From Diadophis punctatus similis (lineage: Eukaryota; Chordata; Lepidosauria; Squamata; Dipsadidae): a stretch of 64,000 nucleotides of DNA. Both the position numbers and the translations under genes were made by a program. Below, piece by piece: positions 14,959 through 28,224 of the stretch (within the stretch, counting starts at the first letter, position 1; the number at the start of each line of letters is the position of its first letter). Below the pieces are notes generated by a model. It searched no databases. It was not told the DNA's origin and saw only the letters and a program-made list of their open reading frames with translations. The DNA is taken from assembly GCA_023053685.1 (NCBI GenBank), contig JALIGW010000002.1, positions 247,861,356 through 247,925,355 on the forward strand, read 5' to 3'.

Positions 14959-16210
14959 CATTTCCATTTCCCCCACTTTTTTTCTTCTTGTGCTCTTTAT
15001 GCTATTTGGATTTACCTCAGGATGTCCCTGTGTTCCTGACTATCTTGTTTGCTGTAAATATGTTAAATGTATTTATTTATATTAAACTACAAATTTGCCT
15101 CAGTGTCTCTGACTTCATTTGGAAACTTGCTGCATAATTCCCTGACAGAGGACTGTCTCTATTACACCCTGAGAAAAAAGCCATTTGCAGTGGATGTCAT
15201 TTGCTGGAAGCATCACAGGGAAAGAAATAACTGTTGTTATTTGTAGCTGGTGGATTACCCAGAAGGATGTAAAGGATCGTGGTGAGAAAAAACATTTCTG
15301 CTCTGGGAGATCCCCTTCCTCTGACACTGATGGAGAAGTTTGGGATTATGAGCGCACACAAATTAATCCCTTTGTGAGCCTGAGCTCTTCCAAGAAGCTC
15401 CCATGGGGAGCACAGCCACTTCTTAAAAGCCCCCTCACCATGGTTTGGAAACTGCAGGGTGGTTGGGAGAAGGCTGAAGCGGATGTGGATCCTACAGATT
15501 TGGAGTTGGCAGACTCGATGCGTGATGAACTGGGCTTTCTTAAGAAGACTGGGGCATGGACTTGCCATACCTAACAGGAAAACAATTTGGAAAATGGATC
15601 GACCAAGAGTTTTTTTATGATTTGGGGGAATAAGACGCAACTGCTGTGTTATCGTTCTCCACTTAAATTTTCAGAAAAAGTTTTATTAATAAGAATCAAA
15701 CAAAGATATTTCATCCCGGACAAATCAGAGACAATGATTCTGGTGATTTATGGTAAATAAGAAGACATTCTAAACTTTATACAAATTAAATGGAATAGTA
15801 GATTGTAAACAAGGTGCTTTGATGTTTAACTTTGTGGTTGGTTCATCTGTTAATTACATTGCCATTACATATCGTATATTGATGAACGGCAAATTGGTTG
15901 CAAATAGAAGTTTATAAATTTTGGGCCTGCTACACAAGGGGAGCAAACTAATATTGCTCCAATATATTTATGAATATTCAAGTGGGGGGTAATATAAGTA
16001 ATCTGTTTTTGTCTTTTTTTAATGCACATTTTTTCTTTTTAAATGTTTTGTCTATCCTTATTTTGGTTTTTGTTTTTGTTTCTTTTTTTGGAGTTTGTAC
16101 TATAAATTTTCTGAAGAAAATAACCTTTAAAAAAAAGTCCCTTTACTACAAGCACGTTGATGGGGCTACTATGTACCTATTTTCTAAACTGCCTCTAAAT
16201 CCATAGCATC
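14959..16210. other. Unit segment of unknown nature (unit 2)
   Basis: Counterpart of 5501-6751. It holds the unassigned 129-codon plus-strand frame at 15185-15574 and an AT-rich tail. Confidence 0.35.
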
Positions 16211-16424
16211 ATGGGGCTGGCTCTGTCGTGGTGACCAGAATTGGATGCACTATTCTAGGTGTGCTGTCACCAGCACAGTGTAAAGCAACTCTATCACTTC
16301 TTCTTATCTATACTCTATGCCTCTGTTGATGCACCCTAGGACTGCATTGGCTTTTTTGGCAGTTGCAGCACAATATTGGCAGAAGTGGTACTTGTCTATT
16401 TCTCATGTGGCCCAAGGAAACATG
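16211..16424 (-). mobile_element. CR1-type LINE RT-end fragment (unit 2, C)
   Basis: Counterpart of 6752-6965. Confidence 0.7.
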
Positions 16425-16787
16425 CCCTGCCCTTTTGGAGATCTCCCGGAGGCAACCACCATTTCCAGCGCACCCACAATTCCTTAACAGAGTTTACAAA
16501 CTGTTAAGGTAACAAAACATAACACTTTGTCCCAGTCCCACGTGACAGTGACCCAGAAGCAGCCACCATTTTGACACAGAGGCAGACATGGCAAAATGCT
16601 GGCTGCTTCCACAACTCCACCACAATGCTCGGCATTAAATCCCAGGCAAAGACAAAATAACAGCTGCCTTCACAACAGTGTCATAGAGCCCACAAATGTG
16701 TGTCTTACCCTCCCTCACCAACATGAGGTTCAGTGATCTTCAAAATGGTGGAGAAGGAGGAGGTTGTGATGCCTGGTGGGGTGGGAG

Positions 16788-17104
16788 CAGGGGTGAAATC
16801 CTCCCGGTTCGCCTGGCCCAGTCCTTCGGCGTATAGCCGATGGAACTGGCGCCGGTCGCGGCGCGGAGCTTCTCCCGCCCGCTTTCCCGGCCCGGCTGAA
16901 CACCGCCATTCGGGTTATTTTTCCGTCTGTGCATGCGCGCGCATGCACAGAGGGAAAAATAACCCGAATGATTGTGTTCAGCCGGGCCGGGAAAGCCGGG
17001 AAAGCGGGGTGGGGGGGGAGAAGCTCCGCGCCGCGACCGCCACCAGTTCCATCGGCTATACGCCGAAGGACTGGCCCGGGCGAACCGGGAGGATTTCACC
17101 CCTG
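16788..17104. mobile_element. Palindromic hAT-type MITE (unit 2)
   Basis: Same element and same 8-bp duplication GGTGGGAG (16780-16787, 17105-17112) as unit 1. It is 9 bp longer owing to a GCCGGGAAA tandem repeat near 16990. Confidence 0.9.
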
Positions 17105-17625
17105 GGTGGGAGTAAGCCCTAACGATTGCAGGGATTCAGTGGGAGTAGGATAATGCCTGTGGGGGACACTGTAAGGAGGGAAAGGCCTGTGGGCACCCAA
17201 AAGTTGGGGTAGTGGATGCTAGGCCTCCAAGAGATTCCTATAACCCTGGGGTAGTCACTGTTCTGTTTAATGACTTGAACATTAGTTTAACAGCTTCATC
17301 AGGGAGAGAAGGAGGTGGGGATAGTTAAGCAAGGCAATCTCGCTTAACAACCATTGCAACATGCAAACATAATTGGCAGGTCCCATTACAATTGTATCTA
17401 GAGGACTACTTGTATGGTGGCTAGGGTATTCTGGGGCTCAAAATCTGGAGGTCACCAAGGTAGAAGATGGAAAGTCCACCTGTGGGCATTCCATAATCAA
17501 TATACAAAAAACACTACCCAAAAGCCGTTTTGAGGAATTCCACTACTTCTGCAAAAATGAAATATCCAGAAACTGCTGCTAATAACCAGAAACAGGTGGT
17601 TAGCCCTTTTCCATTTTCCTTTTCT

Positions 17626-17786
17626 TTTTTTTCTTTTTTTTTTTTTTAATTTTTTTTTATTATTTTTCTTCATTAAACATCTGAATATTTTGATACAGAT
17701 CTACACCCGTTTTTACAACATTTGTTATATCTCAATTATGCACATTAAATCATAAATTTACAATCTTTTCTGTCTTTGTTTTCTTC
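17626..17786 (-). other. L1 3'UTR and poly-A tail
   Basis: About 160 bases follow the ORF2 stop, ending in an A-rich tail (T-rich on plus, 17626-17665). It is short compared with mammalian L1 3'UTRs and has no polypurine block. Confidence 0.75.
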
Positions 17787-20700
17787 TCACGTTGTCACAC
17801 AGTCTTTCCTCTTTTTTTTAGTCCAGTTGTACCATCTAGTCCATGTTTTGTAGTATTCTGAGTCGCATTGTCCTTTGAGTTGAATAGTCAGCATGTCCAT
17901 TTCGGCACATCTATATATTTTGTCCATTAGTATATTTTCTGGTGGGATTTGATTGTCTTTCCAATATTGTGCATATGTTATTCTTGCCGCAGTTGTAATA
18001 TGTAGTATTAAATATTGTATATTTTTTGGATGTTGTTTTTCCATTATCCCCAGAAGGAAAAATTCTGGGGTAAATTCCATTGTTCTCTCAGTAATTTCTT
18101 GTAACCAGGCATGCACTTTTTTCCAGTAGCCCTTTGCTTCGGGACACAACCACCACGCATGAAAGAAGGTACCTATGTCTTTTTTACATTTCCAGCAAGC
18201 CGAATTCATTTTTGGGTATATTTTGGCCAATCTTGATGGAGCTAAATGCCATCTATAAAACATTTTATAATAATTCTCTTTATATGCTGTTGACTTAGTT
18301 ATTTTGCAGTTTATATTCCATGTTTTCCCCCAGTCAGCTAAGTGTATGTTGTGGCCTACGTTTTTTGCCCATGCTATCATGGGTTCCTTGACAATTTCCT
18401 CCATTTTATCGAATTCCAGCAGATATTTATATAGTTTTGATATTATTTTTTCGTCCGGGCCAATCAAAATTTTATCCAATTTTTGCATTTCCATTTCTAT
18501 ACCCATACCCTCAGTATCTTTTTTGTGTCGAGTTTTTAATTGTAAGTAGGTCAACCAATCAATATTTATATTTTGTTCCGCCAATTGTTCTCTACTTTTT
18601 AATTTCCCTGTCAGATCTAATATATCGCTATATTTTGCTGCTTTGGTTATATCAATTAGGTTGGGGTAGGTCATGGCTTCTATAATTGAAAGCCATTTGG
18701 GGATTTTCATGTAGTTCTTCTTTTTGATTTCATACCATGTTTTTAACAAAGATTTTCTAATTAGGTGTTGGTTGAAGCTAAGTTGTGGCTTAGTTCCATC
18801 TCTCCATATGTAAGCATGCCATCCCATTTGTAGGTCGTGGCCCTCTAGTGTTAGTATTCTTTTGTTAGTTAAGTTTATCCATTCTTTTATCCACGCCAAG
18901 GATGCTGCTTTGTAGTAAAGTTTCCAGTCAGGGAGCCCTAGACCACCTCTGCTCTTATCATCCTGTAAATTTGCTAATTTGATTCTTGGTTTTTTGTTTT
19001 GCCATATAAATTTAGATATAATTTTATTCAAATTAGTAAAAAATTTAGTCTCTAATTTGATCGGAACTGTTTGGAATAGGTATAAAAATTTTGGCAGTAT
19101 ACTCATTTTAATTGCAGCTATACGCCCTAATAATGATAACTGTAATTTTTTCCATTTTTCTAATTCTAATCTTGTTTGGTTTACTAATTTGTCATAATTG
19201 TCTTTTTTAATAGATGAACATCTATTTGTTAGTATTATCCCTAGATGTTTAATTGTTTTGGTTGTTTGTAAGCCTAATTTCTCTTCTAATTCATCTTTTT
19301 GTTTTATTGTCATATTTTTTGTTAATAGTTTAGTTTTTTGTTTATTGATTTTCAATCCTGCCAATTCTCCGTATTCCTCTATCTCTTTAATCAGTTTTTG
19401 CCCTGTTTCAATTGGTTCTTCTATAAAAAATACGAGATCATCGGCAAATGCCTGTAATTTATACTCCTGGTTTCTAATCTTTGTTCCCTTAATATCCTTA
19501 TTATTTCGAATTTTGTTTAGTAATGTTTCCAATGTTAAGATAAAGAGCAGAGGTGACATCGGACATCCCTGACGTACTCCTTTAAAGATCCGGAATGATT
19601 GTGTCATATCCCCATTTATCATAATCTTGGCTGACTGGGAGGTGTAGATTGTTTCTATAATTTTTTCAAATTTGTCGCCAAATTTCATCTCTTTGATCAA
19701 ACCTATCATATACTGCCAATTTACATTGTCGAACGCTTTTTGCGCATCCAGGAAAGCTAGGGCGACCTGCTTTTCTGGATGCGCTTCGTAATATTCCAAT
19801 ATATTTAAGACGATTCTTGTATTGTTTTTTATCTGCCGCATTGGTAAAAATCCATTTTGATCCGAATAGATAATTTTATTTAGTATTTTTTTGGTTCTTT
19901 CTGCCATAATTGTCATAAAAATTTTATAATCTGTGTTCAACAACGAAATTGGTCTGTAGTTTTGTATATGATTTTTCTCGGTACCTTCTTTCATGATCGT
20001 GGTGATATATGTTTCCCTCCACGTATTTGGTATCCTAGCTCCTGTTAATGCTTCATTATATAGCTCTAATAGAATATCCTCTAGTATTGTACTCATTTTT
20101 TTGTAATATTCCCCTGGAAATCCATCCGGTCCTGGTGTTTTATTGTTGTTTTGTTTTTGAATTGCATTTTGAATTTCCTGTATTGTAATATCCCTGTTTA
20201 ACATTTCCTTATCAATTTCCTCTATTTGCGGCATACTAATTTCCTTTAAATATTCTTTTATTTTATTTAGTTCCACTGGGTCCTGTCTGTATAAGTCTCT
20301 ATAGTATTCTGTTGCAATTTCTTTTATTTTTTCATCTGAGTGTTGTATTTCCCCATTTGTGTCTATCAGTTGATTTATAATTCTATTGCTTTTTTCCTTT
20401 TTAATTTTATAAGCTAGCCATCTACCGGGTTTATTTGCTGTTTCAAAGAATGTTTGTTTTGTAAGCCTAATATCCTTCAAATATTCCTGTTGTTCAATTA
20501 AATTCAATTTATGTCTCGTTTCCATTAATAATTTATGTGTATTCTCTTCCTTTGGTTCTTTTTGCAGTCTTTTTTCTAACTGCTGAATATCCTTTATTTT
20601 TTCATTGTATTCCTGCCATTTTTCTCTATTTTTCTTTGCCGTATAGGCAATTGTAATTCCCCTTATATATGCTTTTAATGTATCCCATAAGTTTTGTATG

Positions 20701-21551
20701 GTTGTAGGCTGTTTCTTATTCTCTTTCATAAATAATTTTATTTCTTTGGTAATTGTTTGTATGTATTCATCTTCTTGGAGTATTTTTGTGTTCAAAGTCC
20801 ATCTCCTTATTCCTTTCTTTTTCCCTTTCCATATTACTATTAAGGGGCTATGGTCTGCCCATATGTTTGGGGCTATCTCCACCGATGCTATGTTCTTGCA
20901 TATTTCTTTATTTGTCCAGACCATGTCTATTCTTGAAAAGGATTGGTGTGGTATTGAATGAAATGTATATTGTTTGTCTTTAGGGTGCAATAATCGCCAT
21001 GTATCTGTCAAATTCAACTCCTCTATCATGTCCTTGAATGTAGTTGGTAGTGTATTTTTGTTATTTTTTTTGTTTTTCCCTGTTATGTAGTCTCTTTTTG
21101 GATCTATTATACCATTAAAATCCCCTATTAAACATATATTTTTATATTTAGTTGTCATTAATTTCTCATGTATCTTTTGATAGAAGTTTTTTTGCTTTTG
21201 ATTGGGTGCGTATATATTTACTAATAATATTTTTTCTCCCCCTATTTCAATTTCCACCATTATATATCTTCCTTTGGAGTCTACTTTTATTTCTTTAGAC
21301 TCAATCTCTTTTTGTACATATATTACTACACCTTTCTTTTTTTTCTCCCCTAATGATGCGTATAATTTCCCTAGTTTTGGATATTCCAGATATTTTTTAT
21401 GTACTTGTTTGATATGGACTTCTTGTAAACATATTACTTCTGCTTTTTGTTTAACTAATTTTGAAAATATTTTCCTTCTTTTTTGTGCATTGTTTAATCC
21501 ATTAATGTTTAATGATATAAGTTTTGTTTCCTTTAACGTTTCCGGTTTTGT
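17787..21551 (-). CDS. L1 ORF2: endonuclease and reverse transcriptase
   Basis: The open frame runs about 1254 codons from just after a TAA at about 21554 down to 17787. The first ATG, at 21260, lies inside the endonuclease domain. In the full frame: LNINGLN (about 14-20), catalytic Glu in LQEVH (44), GDFN (143-146) and ADHS (about 232-235) mark an APE-type endonuclease. FLDAQKAFD (about 600-608), GVRQGCPMSP (658-667) and FADDLVFF (702-709) mark the reverse transcriptase. The C-terminal CWKCKKD...H...C is the L1 Cys-rich motif. It would nick target DNA and prime reverse transcription of its own RNA. No AUG precedes the endonuclease motifs, so initiation would be AUG-independent or the start codon has mutated. 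No internal stop or frameshift is seen. Confidence 0.93.
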   Translation of the reverse strand, partial: TKPETLKETKLISLNINGLNNAQKRRKIFSKLVKQKAEVICLQEVHIKQVHKKYLEYPKLGKLYASLGEKKKKGVVIYVQKEIESKEIKVDSKGRYIMVEIEIGGEKILLVNIYAPNQKQKNFYQKIHEKLMTTKYKNICLIGDFNGIIDPKRDYITGKNKKNNKNTLPTTFKDMIEELNLTDTWRLLHPKDKQYTFHSIPHQSFSRIDMVWTNKEICKNIASVEIAPNIWADHSPLIVIWKGKKKGIRRWTLNTKILQEDEYIQTITKEIKLFMKENKKQPTTIQNLWDTLKAYIRGITIAYTAKKNREKWQEYNEKIKDIQQLEKRLQKEPKEENTHKLLMETRHKLNLIEQQEYLKDIRLTKQTFFETANKPGRWLAYKIKKEKSNRIINQLIDTNGEIQHSDEKIKEIATEYYRDLYRQDPVELNKIKEYLKEISMPQIEEIDKEMLNRDITIQEIQNAIQKQNNNKTPGPDGFPGEYYKKMSTILEDILLELYNEALTGARIPNTWRETYITTIMKEGTEKNHIQNYRPISLLNTDYKIFMTIMAERTKKILNKIIYSDQNGFLPMRQIKNNTRIVLNILEYYEAHPEKQVALAFLDAQKAFDNVNWQYMIGLIKEMKFGDKFEKIIETIYTSQSAKIMINGDMTQSFRIFKGVRQGCPMSPLLFILTLETLLNKIRNNKDIKGTKIRNQEYKLQAFADDLVFFIEEPIETGQKLIKEIEEYGELAGLKINKQKTKLLTKNMTIKQKDELEEKLGLQTTKTIKHLGIILTNRCSSIKKDNYDKLVNQTRLELEKWKKLQLSLLGRIAAIKMSILPKFLYLFQTVPIKLETKFFTNLNKIISKFIWQNKKPRIKLANLQDDKSRGGLGLPDWKLYYKAASLAWIKEWINLTNKRILTLEGHDLQMGWHAYIWRDGTKPQLSFNQHLIRKSLLKTWYEIKKKNYMKIPKWLSIIEAMTYPNLIDITKAAKYSDILDLTGKLKSREQLAEQNINIDWLTYLQLKTRHKKDTEGMGIEMEMQKLDKILIGPDEKIISKLYKYLLEFDKMEEIVKEPMIAWAKNVGHNIHLADWGKTWNINCKITKSTAYKENYYKMFYRWHLAPSRLAKIYPKMNSACWKCKKDIGTFFHAWWLCPEAKGYWKKVHAWLQEITERTMEFTPEFFLLGIMEKQHPKNIQYLILHITTAARITYAQYWKDNQIPPENILMDKIYRCAEMDMLTIQLKGQCDSEYYKTWTRWYNWTKKKRKDCVTT

Positions 21552-21570
21552 TTATAAAGTGTTTTTCTAA

Positions 21571-22686
21571 CTATTTACTTTTCGCTTCTGCTGCTGTTTG
21601 TGTCCTTGTTTTAATTCTCTCTACTTTTTTATTTAAATCTTCAGTCTCTTCAATTCCCTCCCTCTGTACCTCTTCTTCAATCTCCTGCTCTTCTTCTTCA
21701 CTTGCCCCATCCACTTTTCCTTCACTTTCCATCTCTTTCTCCATACCAGCAAGTTGTTCATATACCTCCTGTGCTCTTTCTATGGTATCCACCTTTACTT
21801 TTCGTCCTTCCAAGTTTATTATCATCCCCTCCGGAATGAGCCATCTGAATATAATGTTCTTTTTATTTAACAATGTTGCTAGTGGCTTATAGTCTCTTCT
21901 ACGTTCCCTAACCCTTCTTGGGACTTGTTTCAAGATGTTTATTTCTCTCCCTTTGTATGTTAATGTCCCCCCTCTCGTGGCTAAGTAAACGTTGTCTCTT
22001 GTTTTCTTTCTGGCAAACCTTATATGTATTTCTTTCGGCAGGCGGTGGCGTCTAGCGTAGTTGGTTTGTATCCTGTACACTTCGTCTATTTCATTTCTGG
22101 TATCTGTTTTGTCTTGCTGTAGAATTTCTGCTACCACCCCTGCCATCACATCTCCCAAGTCTTCCTCCTTATTCTCTGGAATATTTTGTATTCTTAAGAA
22201 ATAAGATGATCTATCCATTTCGAGATGGATTAGTGAGGACTCCAGCTCTCTATTTATTTCTGTCACTCTCTGGTCTACCTTCTCAATTTTATTTTCATTT
22301 TGTTCTGTTTTTTTTTCCACACCACTAATACGTTGTTCATTTTTTTTTATCGCCTCCTGTATCATCTCCATTCTATTGTCCAATCTTAAAATATCTGATT
22401 TTAGTTCGGTATGATTTTGCGTAATCAATTCCTGTAATTTAAGCATTGTTTCCTGAACCACGTTTAGTGTACTGTTCATATTCTGCATAAGGGATGTACC
22501 CCCTTTTTCTACTGGTAACATGTCATCTATCTGCCTTTGAGTGACTGGTGATGCTGCACTTGCAGCTCCAGCTTGTGCTGGTTTCTTCCCCCCCTTCATG
22601 GGCATATTTGTTGTATTACTTGTCATTTCCTTTAAGATTGATTTTTGTTGTTCTAAAATTTTGTAGATCCTCTCCCAGATTACCAT
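21571..22686 (-). CDS. L1 ORF1: RNA-binding protein
   Basis: 371 residues. The N-terminal about 50 residues are basic and low in hydrophobics. A coiled coil spans roughly 70-155 (heptad-like runs such as IEKVDQRVTEINRELE), as in trimeric L1 ORF1p. An RRM-like domain starts at YFLRIQNIP (about 162), and a C-terminal domain follows with RRRDYKPL and RWLIPEG (about 262-287). It ends in a Glu-rich tail. As in other L1s it would coat L1 RNA in cis. It lies about 20 bases upstream of the open frame of ORF2, in a different frame, so both would be read from one bicistronic RNA. Confidence 0.9.
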   Translation of the reverse strand: MVIWERIYKILEQQKSILKEMTSNTTNMPMKGGKKPAQAGAASAASPVTQRQIDDMLPVEKGGTSLMQNMNSTLNVVQETMLKLQELITQNHTELKSDILRLDNRMEMIQEAIKKNEQRISGVEKKTEQNENKIEKVDQRVTEINRELESSLIHLEMDRSSYFLRIQNIPENKEEDLGDVMAGVVAEILQQDKTDTRNEIDEVYRIQTNYARRHRLPKEIHIRFARKKTRDNVYLATRGGTLTYKGREINILKQVPRRVRERRRDYKPLATLLNKKNIIFRWLIPEGMIINLEGRKVKVDTIERAQEVYEQLAGMEKEMESEGKVDGASEEEEQEIEEEVQREGIEETEDLNKKVERIKTRTQTAAEAKSK

Positions 22687-24028
22687 ATAACAATCTTTTA
22701 CCCTGTTATATTATTTAGTTCTCTATCAATCCTGTATGTTTTATCAATTACTGATATAGTTCTCTATGTTCTTAAATGTACCAATTATCCAAAAATTCTA
22801 TATAAATATATCTATAAATAATCTGTTACTATAGTACTTATATTAATAACTAATTAAATATTTTAGATACGTTAAAGAGTTATACAGTAGAATATAGTTT
22901 TCCTTATAAAATTTTCACCAATCTAATTATAGTTATGATTACAATTTATATATTTCTATTAATGTTCGAAGTATCCTCTATAGACTTTACAATTCAATCA
23001 ATATATATCCCTATTTCTTTTAAATCGATCCTTAAAAATATTATTTCAAAATAAATATATATATTATTTAAGTTACAGTTAAAATTAAAAATATTACATT
23101 TATAGACACTAAAGATTTTCCCTTTTTTACAATCTATAAATAGGAAGAGGAGAGGGTAGAGGATTTAATTATAGCAGGATATTTAGTGAAAAGTAAAATA
23201 GGTGATAAAAATGAAATAAGTGTTCAAAGGTGAAAAATAGAAAAAAGTTATATAATATAGTTCTTTTTAAGCGGTACCAGTTTCAGTTGGTATTAAGTGG
23301 ATCTCAGCAATCCTGTAAGTGTTTTAGAGGTCTTGATTTCCTTGGATTCTGCAATCAGATGTTTCCTTCTGGCCTCAGTAATAGAGATCGTTCCGTTCAA
23401 AATTGCCAAGTCATCCACCATGTGCTGTTTCTCCGCTCCCGTCTCTGATCTCTCATCTGGTGTTGAATCCCCAGTTTCTCTGGTCTGCTGTCTCTCAGCA
23501 GGTAATCCTCCGATAACAAAAAGGTACTATTGCACGTCCTCCACAGGGGCTCAATTTAGCTCTTTTGTTATGTTTATTCACAGTGCTGTTTCCTCCTTAG
23601 AGTCCTGTCCTTCTGCTCGTTCTTTGTTTTCGCCGCTGATTTTCTCACAGAGCTCCTTAATTGCCCTGTCCTTGTGGTCAGATCTCCCTCATTTATAAAT
23701 CCAAAGTTTTCGTGAGAGTTAGGTTTGGTATTCCAGGTGCGATCCGCTATTATTTTTGCTTCCTTTTCTTATGTGGTGTTTTGAGGCTTCGGGTCCGCCA
23801 TACTTCAAAGAGCAGAGACGGACGCTTTCATTTCGGATAATGAGGATGCCCTCCGCCCCAGCGGGCGAACGCCTTCGCCCCGCTGTTGCCTGGGATGTCC
23901 CTCTTGTCAACCAAGTCCTACAAACTTCGATGCCCCGAAGGGTCTCCAAAAACAAAAGAAGAAAGCAGCCTCTGAGGACGGAGATCGTCCCTTTACAGCT
24001 GCTTCACCCCACGTCACCACAGGAAGTC
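22687..24028 (-). promoter_or_regulatory. L1 5'UTR with probable internal promoter
   Basis: About 1.34 kb. The 5' part (23760-24028) is GC-richer with several CpGs, while the part next to ORF1 (22700-23220) is extremely AT-rich. L1 5'UTRs carry an internal promoter, and nothing finer can be assigned here. Confidence 0.6.
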
Positions 24029-24159
24029 TCCATTTTCCTTTTCTATTCACCTACAAGTCTAATCCTGAGACATGTTTGAGTAAAAAGAATGAGGCCAGAA
24101 TTAAAATAGTCAATTTCTCACCTATATTCCTAATGAGAGATGAGAAATAAAATTCAACC

Positions 24160-25889
<1,730 letters not shown>

Positions 25890-26653
25890 AAAGGAACAAT
25901 TCTGACCTGAGCTTTTACCACATTCGGATAATTAGTATGGCTGTTGTCCAGAGTGGATTCTCCCCTGCATAATCACTTGTCATTTGAAGTCTGCTTTTCT
26001 CACAATAAGCACATCTATGGAGCTTTTCTGCTACTGATATTCTTAAGAAGGTCAAAAATATGTGTCATCCCTTGTTTTGTGGTGGTTTGATTTAAGAACT
26101 TTTCTTCCTCTCAGGGCAAGGCCTGCATTACTGTCTGCCCTATGTGCCTATCCAATTCACCTTTTCCTCCTCACTGACTTCCAGATATTTCCCTTTTTTT
26201 TCTGAAATGGAAAAATAATCTCCAAGGACCTTTTTCTGTAATGTATGTTTGAGTTCCGCATACTCTACTTTTTCCAGCTCGAAATCACTTTTGTGTGGTT
26301 TTTATGAAGGAAATGGAGAATATTTTTATTTCTGCCTCAGTTTGCTTTGCTTTTCAATGTTGCTTGTTATTCTAAGTTGTCCAGTGTGGTCTTATTGGCA
26401 TCCTCTTTGTCTGTAAGATTCAAATGAAAATGTAGTAAAAGGGTTGCAGAAGATGTGAAAAAAGAAGTGTACATTACAATGAAAAAGCAAACATGTCACA
26501 ATGCTAGAATAATCTCTTACATTAATTGTGACATTTGACTACCGAGATCAAAGTTCAAATATCCATTCAATCATGAAATTCACTTCTTAACTTAGGTCAG
26601 TCAAAAATTCTTAGCTCTGCAAAGGGTTATCATCAAATACAGTTATGAGAAAA

Positions 26654-28224
26654 ACAAATTACACCCTCTTTCTTCCATAGGTATGAAGAGGCTAAGTAGC
26701 AGCCCAGTGCTGCTAATCAAGTGCTCTTGATGAATTATCATCAGCAAGCGTGACTGCGTCTATAAAAGCCGAAGTTCTAGGAGTTTGCTGGTCTCCGGCA
26801 TTGAGGTTGTGTTAAATGGCAGAGAGGAAAGATGTCAGCGGGGACCTTAGGGAAGCAATTGTTGCTGCTCATCTACAGTGCATTCAGAAAGTATTCAGAC
26901 CCCCTTCATTTTGTCAATTTTGTTATGCAGCAGCCTGATTCTACTGTTGTTGAAATTCATTTTTTCTCATTACTCTACACTCAGTACTTCTGTTTTCATT
27001 TTGTCGTGATGTGGTACTGAGTGTACATTAATGAGGAAAGAAAATGAATTTCAACAACTGTAGAATCTTGCTACTGCATAACAAAATTGACAAAATGAAA
27101 GGGGTCTGAATACTTTCTGAACGCACTGTAGATGAGCAGCAACAATTCTTTCTCTAAGGTCCCTGCTGACAATTGCCAATCTTCCTAGGAGTGGAAGCTC
27201 CAGCAATTTCACCGGTCAGAGAAATTACAATAAATCCAAGCATTACATCTCAGGTTCTACAGGCCTCATTTAGCTTGTTAAATGTTGAGGTTCATGACAG
27301 TACAATTAGAAAAAGACTGAACAAGTATGGTTTGTTTGGAAAAGTTGCCAGGAGAAAGCCTCTTCTTTCCAAAATGAGATAGCAGCACAGCTGAGGTTTG
27401 CAAAGTTACATCTGAACAAATAACAAGACTTCTGGAACACTGTCCTTGGAGAGACGAAACCAAAGTGGAGATGTTTGGCTGTAATGCAGAGTGCCACGTT
27501 TGATGAAAACCAAACACAGCATTTCAGCACAAACATCTCATACCAACCATCAAGCACGGTGATGGAGGGGTAATGATTTGGGCTTCTTTTGCAACCACAG
27601 GACCTGCACACCTTGCATTCTTTGAGTCTCCTTTGACCTCCTCTCTCTATTAAAGTATTCTAGAGTCAAATGTCAGGCCATCTGTCCAACAGCTAAAGCT
27701 TGGCCAACATCAGATTATGTAACAGGAGAATGATCCCAAGCTCACCAGCAAATCTACAACAGAATGGCTGAAAACTAAAAAAAAATCAAGGTGTTGCAAC
27801 TGCAGTCAAAGTCCAGACCTCAACCCGATTGAAATGCTGTAGCGGGACCTCAAGACAGTTTGGCCTACAAACAAATGCCTACAACCCTCAATGAACTGAA
27901 GCAATGTTGTAAAGAAGAGTGGGCCAAAATTCCTCCACAGCGATGTTACAGACTGATAAAAGTCATACAGAAAACAATTACTTCCAGTTATTGCTGCTAA
28001 AGGTGGCTCTACAAGATATTGAATCATAAAATGTTACTTTTTCACACAAGGCTTCTCTATTTTGGCTTTCTTTTTGTAGAATAACTGGTGACATGATATG
28101 TCAAGCGTTATTGTTCCTCTGAGGTTGTGTTTACCTGCCTTTAAGAATTGCTAAGGACCGGATGATTTTTTACTGTATTCTGATATGTAAAACCATACAA
28201 CTCAAAGAGGATGTACTTTTTTTC
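26654..28224 (+). pseudogene. Tc1-like DNA transposon, inactivated (unit 3)
   Basis: Nearly identical to the unit 2 element, with the same foldback and the same broken frames (TIRKRLNKYG, WRDETK, LNPIEML). Confidence 0.85.
26834..27170. repeat. Foldback inside Tc1-like element (unit 3)
   Basis: Same inverted repeat and same spacer orientation as unit 2. Confidence 0.88.

Larger units (their letters stand above)
17626..24028 (-). mobile_element. Full-length L1 LINE, apparently intact (unit 3 only)
   Basis: A minus-strand L1 inserted in the flank that is continuous at 8149 in unit 2. A perfect 16-bp target duplication TCCATTTTCCTTTTCT flanks it (17610-17625 and 24029-24044). The T-rich tract at 17626-17665 is the poly-A tail. 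Parts in transcription order: 5'UTR 24028-22687, ORF1 22686-21571, ORF2 about 21551-17787, short 3'UTR. Both ORFs are free of stops. The clean duplication, intact frames and absence from sister units indicate a recent insertion. Confidence 0.93.

Noticed and set aside
22687..23220. AT-rich stretch as a replication origin or centromere-like sequence
   Set aside because: It lies within the L1 5'UTR between a GC-rich leader and ORF1, so L1 structure explains it.
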